Source: Ramlibacter sp. (lineage in GTDB: Bacteria; Pseudomonadota; Gammaproteobacteria; Burkholderiales; Burkholderiaceae_C). Taken from it: a DNA stretch of 5,774 bases. This document shows, one piece after another, positions 1 to 5,147 of this stretch (its first letter is position 1; every line of letters begins with the position of its first letter). The position numbers were made by a program, and so were the translations under genes. Where the stretch lies: contig JAMPXR010000182.1 in NCBI GenBank assembly GCA_023701085.1, forward strand, positions 1 through 5,774, given 5' to 3'. Under the pieces are notes generated by a model. That model saw only the letters and a program-made list of their open reading frames with translations, was not told the DNA's origin and searched no databases.

Positions 1-1
1 C

Positions 2-1336
2 GACAACGCGCGGCTGATCGGCACGCTGCGCCATCTGCGCGACATCGGCAACAGCGTGATCGTCGTCGAGCACGACGAGGACATGATCCGCGCCGCCGAC
101 CACCTGATCGACATGGGGCCGGGCGCGGGCATCCACGGCGGGCGCGTCATGGCCCAAGGCGGCTACGCGGACATCCAGGCGACCGCGGCGTCACTGACGG
201 GGCAGTATCTGTCGGGCGCCAAGAGCATTCCGGTGCCGGCGCGGCGCGCGCCCTGGCTGCCGGCGCTGGATCTGCCCCTCGCGGGTGGGGGTGCGTCCGC
301 GCGCGGGGCGCCCGGCGCCAGCTCCGGCCCTGGCGCGGTGCAGGAGATCCGCGTGCTCGGCGCGAGCGGCAACAACCTGAAGAACGTCGATGCGGCGTTC
401 CCCGTGGGCCTGTTCACTTGCGTCACCGGCGTATCCGGCTCCGGCAAGTCCACGCTGGTCAACGACACGCTGTATGCCGCGGTGGCGCGCACGCTGTACC
501 GGGCGCACGAGGAGCCGGCGCCGCACGCGGCGGTGGAAGGCATGGAGCATTTCGACAAGGTCATCAACGTGGACCAGTCGCCCATCGGCCGCACGCCGCG
601 CAGCAATCCGGCCACCTACACCGGCGTGTTCACGCCGATCCGCGAGCTGATGGCCGAGGTGCCCATGGCCAAGGAGCGCGGCTACGGGCCGGGGCGCTTC
701 TCCTTCAACGTGGCGGGCGGCCGCTGCGAGGCCTGCGAGGGCGACGGCGTGGTGAAGGTCGAGATGCACTTCCTGCCCGACGTCTACGTGGCATGCGACG
801 TCTGCCATGGCCAGCGCTACAACCGCGAGACGCTCGAAGTGCAATGGAAGGGACGCAACATCGCCCAGATCCTGGACATGACGGTGGAGGACGCGCACCT
901 GTTCCTCAAGCCCGTGCCGGCCATCGCGCGCAAACTGCAGACGCTGCTGGACGTGGGCCTGTCGTACATCAAGCTGGGGCAGGCGGCCACCACGCTGTCG
1001 GGCGGCGAGGCGCAGCGCGTGAAGCTGGCCCTGGAATTGTCCAAGCGCGACACCGGCCGCACGCTCTACATCCTGGACGAGCCGACCACGGGCCTGCATT
1101 TCGCCGACATCGCGCTGCTGCTCAAGGTGCTGCACCAGCTGCGCGACGCGGGCAACACCATCGTCGTCATCGAACACAACCTGGACGTGATCAAGACCGC
1201 CGACTGGATCGTCGACATGGGCCCCGAAGGCGGCGCCGGCGGTGGCGAGGTGGTGGGCGTGGGCACGCCCGAGGACATCGCGGCGAACCCGGCGAGCCAC
1301 ACCGGCCGGTATCTGAAGCGCCTGCTGCGTTCCTGA
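2..1336 (+). CDS. uvrA: UvrABC excinuclease ATPase subunit UvrA, C-terminal part (5' truncated by window)
   Basis: UvrA is the damage-recognition ATPase of nucleotide excision repair. It dimerises, scans DNA with UvrB and loads UvrB at lesions. The frame is open from base 2, so 444 residues of a protein usually about 940-1000 long are visible. The segment starts at the end of the first ATPase domain (H-loop VVEHDED, then [10 protein letters not shown]). The second ATPase domain follows in order: Walker [10 protein letters not shown] (428-454), the conserved block [18 protein letters not shown], a zinc module CX2CX19CX2C (725-805), ABC signature LSGGEAQR (995-1018), Walker [11 protein letters not shown] (around 1064-1093) and H-loop VVIEHN. 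The C-terminus GRYLKRLL matches the normal UvrA end, so the 3' end is complete (TGA). An Ala/Gly-rich linker at about 284-340 separates the two ATPase halves. The gene converges on pyrF. The family call is very secure. Single-length UvrA is assumed because the N-terminal part is outside the window. Confidence 0.97.
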   Translation, partial: DNARLIGTLRHLRDIGNSVIVVEHDEDMIRAADHLIDMGPGAGIHGGRVMAQGGYADIQATAASLTGQYLSGAKSIPVPARRAPWLPALDLPLAGGGASARGAPGASSGPGAVQEIRVLGASGNNLKNVDAAFPVGLFTCVTGVSGSGKSTLVNDTLYAAVARTLYRAHEEPAPHAAVEGMEHFDKVINVDQSPIGRTPRSNPATYTGVFTPIRELMAEVPMAKERGYGPGRFSFNVAGGRCEACEGDGVVKVEMHFLPDVYVACDVCHGQRYNRETLEVQWKGRNIAQILDMTVEDAHLFLKPVPAIARKLQTLLDVGLSYIKLGQAATTLSGGEAQRVKLALELSKRDTGRTLYILDEPTTGLHFADIALLLKVLHQLRDAGNTIVVIEHNLDVIKTADWIVDMGPEGGAGGGEVVGVGTPEDIAANPASHTGRYLKRLLRS

Positions 1337-1350
1337 CGCCGGGGGTGCCT

Positions 1351-1377
1351 GGGCCTTGCGCGACAACGCGAAGGCCC
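1351..1377. terminator. Probable bidirectional terminator hairpin between uvrA and pyrF
   Basis: Arms GGGCCTT-G-CGCG and CGCGAAGGCCC pair over 11 bp, with one bulged G at 1358 and an ACAA loop (1363-1366). The hairpin starts 14 nt after the uvrA stop and ends 16 nt from the pyrF stop, so it could serve both convergent genes. No T-tract follows on either strand, so it is not a textbook intrinsic terminator. It may instead stabilise 3' ends or work with Rho. Confidence 0.6.
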
Positions 1378-1393
1378 GCCCCGAAGGCAGTGG

Positions 1394-2233
1394 CTACCGG
1401 CCGAAAGCCTGCCGGCGGGCCGCCTCCAGCTCGTCCTTCGTCCGGCTCGCCGCGCGCCGGGCGGCCTGGGCGAAGTCTTCGCCCGCCGACGCATACAGGA
1501 TCGCGCGCGAAGAATTCACGACGATCGGAGCGTCGGGCCGCCAGCCCGCGCGCACGGTGGCGGCGGCGTCGCCGCCCTGCGCACCCACGCCGGGGATCAG
1601 CAGCGGCACGGTGGGCGCCACCTGCCGCACCCGCTCGATCTCCGCCGGGTAGGTTGCGCCCACCACCAGGCCCAGTTGCCCATTCACGTTCCAGGGCCCC
1701 TGCGCCAGCCGCGCCACGTGCTCGTACAACAGCGGCTGCCCTTCGATCGACGACAGCCGCTGGTTCTGCAGGTCGTCGCCACCGGGGTTGGATGTGCGGC
1801 ACAACAGGAACGCACCCTTGCCCTGGTACTGCAGGTAGGGCTGCACCGAATCGAAGCCCATGAACGGGGAGAGAGTCACCGCGTCGGCGCCGTAGCGCTC
1901 GAACGCCTCCTTCGCATATTGCTCGGCGGTGGAACCGATGTCGCCGCGCTTGGCGTCGAGGATGACGGGCACATGGGGCGCCGCTTTTCGCACATGGTCC
2001 ATCAGCTGCTCGAGCTGGCCCTCGGCCCGGTGCGCCGCAAAGTAGGCGATCTGCGGCTTGAACGCGATCACCAGGTCGGCCGTGGCGTCCACGATGCGGG
2101 CGCAGAAGTCGTAGATCCTGGAGGCGTCCGCCTTCATCGCGGCGGGAAAACGCCCCGGCTCCGGGTCGAGCCCGACGCACAGCATCGAGCCGTTGCGCTC
2201 GCGGGCATCGCGCAGCATCTCAAGGAAAGTCAT
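1394..2233 (-). CDS. pyrF: Orotidine-5'-phosphate decarboxylase (OMP decarboxylase)
   Basis: PyrF catalyses the last step of de novo UMP synthesis in the cytoplasm, decarboxylating orotidine 5'-monophosphate to UMP. The 279-residue product has the usual length of the longer (type 2) PyrF subfamily. Visible motifs are LCVGLDP (residues 18-24), the catalytic-site strand IAFKPQ (56-61, Lys59), the subfamily signature [16 protein letters not shown] (91-106, holding the Asp/Lys catalytic network), the phosphate-loop segment [10 protein letters not shown] (213-222) and the closing NSSRAILYA (240-248). The ATG at 2233 gives the expected N-terminus [10 protein letters not shown]. The reading frame stays open far upstream, but that extension is Arg/Gln/His-rich antisense of the neighbouring transporter gene and is not real. 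No Shine-Dalgarno sequence is visible. A TACAAT hexamer lies 6 nt before the ATG, which would allow a leaderless transcript. It is divergent from the EamA transporter gene and convergent with uvrA. The stop codon is TAG. Confidence 0.96.
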   Translation of the reverse strand: MTFLEMLRDARERNGSMLCVGLDPEPGRFPAAMKADASRIYDFCARIVDATADLVIAFKPQIAYFAAHRAEGQLEQLMDHVRKAAPHVPVILDAKRGDIGSTAEQYAKEAFERYGADAVTLSPFMGFDSVQPYLQYQGKGAFLLCRTSNPGGDDLQNQRLSSIEGQPLLYEHVARLAQGPWNVNGQLGLVVGATYPAEIERVRQVAPTVPLLIPGVGAQGGDAAATVRAGWRPDAPIVVNSSRAILYASAGEDFAQAARRAASRTKDELEAARRQAFGR

Positions 2234-2239
2234 GCCGGA

Positions 2240-2245
2240 ATTGTA
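2240..2245 (-). promoter_or_regulatory. Candidate -10 element for pyrF (possible leaderless start)
   Basis: On the minus strand TACAAT (5 of 6 matches to TATAAT) ends 6 nt before the pyrF ATG. This would put transcription initiation at or next to the A of the start codon. No recognisable -35 lies 16-18 bp upstream, where the sequence is G/C-rich, and no Shine-Dalgarno is present. The assignment rests only on hexamer match and spacing. Confidence 0.35.
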
Positions 2246-2359
2246 GTGGGAGGCCGCGCCGGAGCGCCCCGTCGTCCGGTCTCTCTTTTGTACACGGGTA
2301 CCACGGTAACGAACGGGTGGCCGCGCGCGTCGAACCCGGCTGTGCGTGCGCGCAAGGGG

Positions 2360-2365
2360 CAGAAT
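2360..2365 (+). promoter_or_regulatory. Candidate -10 element for the EamA transporter gene
   Basis: CAGAAT (4 of 6 matches to TATAAT) sits 6 nt before the ATG at 2372, the same geometry as the pyrF side of this divergent region. No good -35 is visible. A competing reading is that AAGGGG at 2354-2359 is a Shine-Dalgarno sequence, but its 12-nt spacing from the ATG is long. Confidence 0.25.
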
Positions 2366-2371
2366 GCCTGC

Positions 2372-3271
2372 ATGCAAAAGCTCAGCCGCAGACAGCTCGT
2401 CCTGCTCGTCCTGCTCACCGTCGTGTGGGGCATCAACTGGCCGGTGATGAAGCTGGGCATCACCGGCTATCCCGCCCTCACCTTCCGCGCGCTGTCGATC
2501 TGGCTCGGTATTCCCGTCCTGGCACTGGGCCTGCTGGTGCTCAAGGTGCCGTTTCGCATTCCGCGCCGGCACTGGCCCGAGCTGGTCCGGCTGTCCGCCG
2601 CCAACATGTTCGTCTGGCACGCCTGCATCATCCTCGCGCTGCAGACGCTGTCGAGCGGGCGCACGGCCATCCTGGGCTACACGATGCCGGTGTTCTCGGC
2701 GGTGATAGGCGCCCTGTTCTTCTCGGCGGCGCTGACGCGGCGGGGATGGTTCGGCGTGAGCGCGGCGGCCGTGGGCGTCGCCCTGCTGCTGTGGCACGAA
2801 CTCAGCGGCCTGGCCGGCCGGCCCCTGGGCGTCGCGCTCGCGCTGACGGCCGCGGCGACCTGGGCGCTGGGCACGCAAATGCTCAGGCATTCGCGCATCG
2901 GCGTGCCGACCCTGGCCATTGCCTTCTGGATGACCGTGTTGACCGGGGTGGTCATGACGCTGCTCGCGCTGCTTTTTGAACGGGATGAATGGCGCGCCCC
3001 CGGCGCGACCGTGTGGGCCGCGGTTGCTTTCAACGCCGTGCTGATCTTCGGCTTTACCCATGCCACCTGGTTCCATCTGGCGCGTTCGCTGCCGCCGCTG
3101 GCCTCCACGCTGAGCGTGATGTTCATTCCGGTGGTGGGCGTTTTCAGCGGCGCCGTCTGGCTGGGTGAAGCGCTGCACTGGCAGGATTGGGCTGCTGTCG
3201 TGCTGCTGGCATCGGCCATCGCCTCGGTGCTGTGGCCTCGCGCTGGACTGCAAGCGCGCCGACCGGACTGA
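2372..3271 (+). CDS. EamA-family (drug/metabolite transporter superfamily) inner-membrane permease
   Basis: The 299-residue polytopic membrane protein has the length and pattern of the 10-TMS DMT/EamA family, which moves metabolites, amino acids or drugs, often as exporters. The first helix carries the family-typical [13 protein letters not shown] (residues 18-30). Hydrophobic segments are estimated by eye at about 7-27, 36-58, 70-91, 96-118, 125-141, 152-170, 178-202, 213-233, 240-264 and 270-288. The two five-helix halves show the internal repeat expected of EamA. The segment [27 protein letters not shown] (239-265, with Pro and Gly at the usual helix-breaking places before a conserved WLGE) is the classic second-repeat ending. 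Positive residues after helix 2 (FRIPRRH) and at the C-terminus (ARRPD) fit cytoplasmic sites. The ATG at 2372 was chosen because coding further upstream would overlap pyrF antisense. The substrate cannot be told from sequence. The gene stands alone, divergent from pyrF. Confidence 0.92.
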   Translation: MQKLSRRQLVLLVLLTVVWGINWPVMKLGITGYPALTFRALSIWLGIPVLALGLLVLKVPFRIPRRHWPELVRLSAANMFVWHACIILALQTLSSGRTAILGYTMPVFSAVIGALFFSAALTRRGWFGVSAAAVGVALLLWHELSGLAGRPLGVALALTAAATWALGTQMLRHSRIGVPTLAIAFWMTVLTGVVMTLLALLFERDEWRAPGATVWAAVAFNAVLIFGFTHATWFHLARSLPPLASTLSVMFIPVVGVFSGAVWLGEALHWQDWAAVVLLASAIASVLWPRAGLQARRPD

Positions 3272-3292
3272 CCGAGTCCGTGTAGGTGTTTT
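3264..3292 (+). terminator. Possible weak intrinsic terminator after the EamA gene
   Basis: CGGACT (3264-3269) pairs with AGTCCG (3275-3280) around a GACCG loop. The next 12 nt are T/G-rich and end in TTTT (TGTAGGTGTTTT). The 6-bp stem overlaps the TGA stop codon and the T-run is interrupted, so termination would probably be inefficient. Confidence 0.35.
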
Positions 3293-3346
3293 GGCGTAAC
3301 CAATTCTCGGGAGGCGGGGTATCCAAAAAGAAGATAGTGTGTCTAC

Positions 3347-3652
3347 ATGTCACGAAGAAGCAGCTCGACGGCAACCACGGCTGAGCGCCACAGTTTCGAC
3401 GCGCTGGCCGCATTCATCGATGCCATAGCTTCCGAGCGGCAGGCGTGGGACGCACTCCAACGCGGCGCCGACCCGCGGGAGCAGGCGGATCAGCAGGGCC
3501 TGTATGGCGCCTGGGTCCAGGCCGTCAATCGCGCCAACAGCGAGGCGCAGCGGTTCTTCGAGGCCAGCAGGTCGCGCCAGGGCGCTGGCGCCGCCCTTCA
3601 GGGCAGGCAGCTCCAATGTGAAGCGCAAGGGGTCGCCAGGGTTTACACCTAA
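3347..3652 (+). CDS. Small hypothetical protein (101 aa), probably alpha-helical
   Basis: I do not recognise this protein. The product starts [16 protein letters not shown], a Ser/Thr/Arg-rich and likely disordered tail. A mostly helical stretch follows (about residues 16-76) containing [21 protein letters not shown] and [21 protein letters not shown], which look amphipathic. The last 25 residues are Gln/Gly/Ala-rich and end in RVYT. There is no signal peptide and no membrane segment. Third codon positions through the central part are strongly G/C, as in the neighbouring real genes, which supports coding. No clear Shine-Dalgarno is present; GATAGT at 3333-3338, 8 nt before the ATG, could be a -10 of a leaderless message. 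It lies 84 nt upstream of the LuxR-type regulator on the same strand and might be co-transcribed with it. It could also be a spurious ORF in high-GC DNA. The same region read on the minus strand is a longer open frame but gives an Arg-rich antisense product. Confidence 0.55.
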   Translation: MSRRSSSTATTAERHSFDALAAFIDAIASERQAWDALQRGADPREQADQQGLYGAWVQAVNRANSEAQRFFEASRSRQGAGAALQGRQLQCEAQGVARVYT

Positions 3653-3661
3653 TTCAAATGC

Positions 3662-3689
3662 CTTGTGCGCGGCAATATGGCCGCACAAG
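3662..3689. promoter_or_regulatory. Inverted repeat upstream of the LuxR-type regulator gene
   Basis: Perfect 8-nt arms CTTGTGCG (3662-3669) and CGCACAAG (3682-3689) flank a 12-nt centre. In RNA an alternative nested pairing GCGGC/GCCGC (3669-3673 with 3680-3684) around AATATG is also possible. It lies between the small hypothetical gene and the regulator gene. As DNA it could be an operator, for example for autoregulation. As RNA it could be an attenuating hairpin or a terminator of the upstream gene, though no T-tract follows. The structure is seen directly; the role is not determined. Confidence 0.45.
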
Positions 3690-3736
3690 CGGTCGCATGA
3701 AAGAGCAAACTGTGTCGCCCATTGACTGATCCCCCG

Positions 3737-4957
3737 ATGCCGGCACGAAATCTTCCGCCAGACAATGAGGAAGTTCTGGAGCTCTCGGGCCGGATCTATG
3801 CCTCGGCGGCCGAGCCGCAGCAACTGGCCGAAGCGCTGCGCCTCTTCAACGAAGCCGTGGGCGGTGCCTGCGCGCAAATCTTCACCCTGCACGGCGGCAG
3901 GCCGGTTCGTTCTCAATTCAGCGGGACCGTTGAGTTTCCCGAAGAGCTGAATCGGCAGTACCTGAGCCGTTGGGGGGCGCTGGACCCGCGCGCGGCTGCG
4001 GCGGCCACCCTGCCCGCGGGCGAGGTGTTTCGGTGCCACGAGCGATTCGACGATGCCTTCGTCGGCTCGAACAGTTTTTACCAGGACTATCTCATTTCCC
4101 ATGGACTGCGCTGGTCCATCGCGGGCGTGATCGATTCGAGCGCCGACACGGCGACAGTGCTTGCGGCTGCGAGGGCGCCGCAGGCGCCGCGCTTCGAAGA
4201 CTGGACAGCGGCCTTGCTGCGCAAACTGCTGCCCCACTTTCGCGCGGCGGCAGCGCTCAGGGACCGGCTGCAAGACCCGAGGCCGGGCCCCAACCCGGCC
4301 ATGGAGATGCTCAGGGCGCTCCCGATTCCGTGCCTGTTCACCGATCATGCAGGACGCTGCATCGAGCGCAATGAGGCTTTCGATCGCGCGGCCCAGCTGT
4401 TTTCAATACGGCTGCTGGTAGGCCGCGTGCGTTTCGCCGACCCGCAACTGCACCAGATGTGGGAAACGGGCCTGGCGGAAACCCACGCCACCGCCGTGGG
4501 CCAGTCGTTCCCGGCCCAGGGCGGCGACGGCAGGCCGTGGCGGGTGCACCTCGTCCCGTTGCACTCTGTCATCCAGAGTAACAACAACCTCGACAACAAG
4601 ATGATCCTGGTCGTCTTCGAGAGGAAGGAGCAGGACCTGCAGCCGGCAATGGAATCGTTGACGAGCGGGGCGCACCTGACCGCGGCCGAGCTGGACGTGG
4701 CGGCCGGCCTGCTCCAGGGGCTGCCCGCCAAGGTGATCGCGCGGCAGCGCGGCGCTTCGGTCCACACCGTCAGGAGCCAGATCATGGCCATCCTCGAGAA
4801 GACTGGACACAGGTCCCAACGGGAACTCATGGCCGCATTCGGCGCCAGCGCATTCGGCGCGAGTTCGCAGTTCGCCAGCGCGCTGCGCCCCGTTTCGATG
4901 GCGCCCGATGCCGCGCAATCGGGTCCGGTGGGCCCCGCCCACCGCCGGGACGGGTAG
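3737..4957 (+). CDS. LuxR-type HTH transcriptional regulator with sensor and PAS-like domains
   Basis: This is a cytoplasmic DNA-binding regulator, 406 residues from the ATG at 3737. Residue numbers here use the 411-residue frame from the in-frame TTG at 3722. The C-terminal LuxR-type HTH spans about 319-373: LTAAELDVAAGLLQGLPAKV has the conserved L-T-x-x-E start, and VHTVRSQIMAILEKTG is the recognition-helix part with conserved T-V. Residues about 190-300 look PAS-like: ALPIPCLFTDHAGRC then IERNEAF, ending in WRVHLVPL and MILVVFE strands. Residues 15-185 form a separate sensor-like region with YLSRWGALDPR and SFYQDYLISHGLRWSIAGV, wording I associate with one group of long LuxR-type regulators. 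I do not see the Trp/Tyr/Asp pattern of the acyl-homoserine-lactone pocket. No phosphoacceptor receiver domain is present. A 38-residue low-complexity tail follows the HTH. ATG 3737 was preferred over TTG 3722 because neither has a good Shine-Dalgarno. It lies directly upstream of the repeat-protein gene. Ligand unknown. Confidence 0.9.
   Translation: MPARNLPPDNEEVLELSGRIYASAAEPQQLAEALRLFNEAVGGACAQIFTLHGGRPVRSQFSGTVEFPEELNRQYLSRWGALDPRAAAAATLPAGEVFRCHERFDDAFVGSNSFYQDYLISHGLRWSIAGVIDSSADTATVLAAARAPQAPRFEDWTAALLRKLLPHFRAAAALRDRLQDPRPGPNPAMEMLRALPIPCLFTDHAGRCIERNEAFDRAAQLFSIRLLVGRVRFADPQLHQMWETGLAETHATAVGQSFPAQGGDGRPWRVHLVPLHSVIQSNNNLDNKMILVVFERKEQDLQPAMESLTSGAHLTAAELDVAAGLLQGLPAKVIARQRGASVHTVRSQIMAILEKTGHRSQRELMAAFGASAFGASSQFASALRPVSMAPDAAQSGPVGPAHRRDG
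4835..4864 (+). repeat. 15-bp tandem duplication inside the regulator gene
   Basis: Two adjacent 15-bp units, 13 of 15 bases identical, encode AFGAS-AFGAS just after the HTH domain. The duplication is in frame and lies in a low-complexity tail, so it probably does not disturb DNA binding. Confidence 0.7.
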
Positions 4958-5039
4958 CGACGGCCCGGCTGTAGAGCGCTCACGCCGAATCAGCTCATCA
5001 GTAATGCCGCCATGCATCTTTGATCTGACGCAAAGTCTC

Positions 5040-5057
5040 ATCATTCATTTGAATGAT
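5040..5057. promoter_or_regulatory. 18-bp palindrome, candidate activator/operator site
   Basis: ATCATTCA (5040-5047) and TGAATGAT (5050-5057) are perfect 8-nt inverted arms around a TT centre, so the site is dyad-symmetric over 16 of its 18 bases. It abuts the -35 hexamer of the predicted promoter, sharing one T. Its centre lies about 43.5 bp before the predicted transcription start, close to the -42.5 position usual for class II activators, including LuxR-type proteins at lux boxes. That the adjacent LuxR-type regulator binds here is inference from position; the sequence does not match a lux box I can name. Confidence 0.6.
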
Positions 5058-5085
5058 AGACACGATTTGATACACATTAAACAAT
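5057..5085 (+). promoter_or_regulatory. Predicted sigma70-type promoter of the Gly/Ser-rich protein gene
   Basis: TAGACA (5057-5062, 5 of 6 matches to TTGACA) and AACAAT (5080-5085, 4 of 6 to TATAAT) are separated by exactly 17 bp in an A/T-rich island that contrasts with the G/C-rich surroundings. The predicted start near 5092 gives a leader of about 56 nt. TTGATA at 5067-5072 is an alternative -35, but no -10 stands at a suitable distance from it. Confidence 0.55.
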
Positions 5086-5134
5086 TTCCTCATCAGCACG
5101 GATGTCCGACTGATCTGAACGGCAGACCAACCAT

Positions 5135-5141
5135 GAGGAAG
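5135..5141 (+). promoter_or_regulatory. Ribosome binding site deciding the start at 5148
   Basis: GAGGAAG lies 6 nt before the ATG at 5148, a good Shine-Dalgarno match at good spacing. It overlaps an upstream in-frame ATG (5133), which itself has only GGCAGACC-type sequence before it. This favours 5148 over 5133 and over a further in-frame ATG at 5004. Confidence 0.75.
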
Positions 5142-5147
5142 TACACG

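Noticed and set aside
191..1366. Long minus-strand open frame (391 codons) opposite uvrA
   Set aside because: The product is Arg/His/Gln/Ala-rich with no motifs, the usual antisense shadow of a high-GC gene. The plus strand carries full UvrA motifs.
2288..2316. TTGTAC as -35 and the ACGGGTACC/ACGGTAACG near-repeat as an operator for the EamA gene
   Set aside because: No -10 at 16-18 bp from TTGTAC, and the repeat is too short and imperfect to support a site.
1676..2371. Upstream extension of the EamA frame to 1676
   Set aside because: It lies antisense to pyrF and is not hydrophobic. The first transmembrane helix starts right after the ATG at 2372.
2234..3253. Upstream extension of the pyrF frame to 3253
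   Set aside because: It reads antisense through the EamA gene and gives a His/Arg/Gln-rich sequence. The PyrF family N-terminus begins at the ATG at 2233.
3291..3308. Sigma54-like promoter (TTGGCG...) before the small hypothetical gene
   Set aside because: The -24-like TGGC is present, but no GC dinucleotide stands at the required -12 spacing.
3642..3670. Sigma70 promoter with TTTACA as -35 for the regulator gene
   Set aside because: The hexamer is good, but 16-18 bp downstream the sequence is GTGCGCG-like, with no acceptable -10.
3350..4348. Minus-strand open frame of 332 codons opposite the small ORF and the regulator
   Set aside because: Arg-rich antisense product without recognisable domains. 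The plus strand encodes a regulator with a clear HTH.
4944..4969. GCCGGG/CCCGGC hairpin around the regulator stop codon as a terminator
   Set aside because: Only a 6-bp stem with a 14-nt loop and no T-tract; such pairings are common by chance in this G/C-rich sequence.
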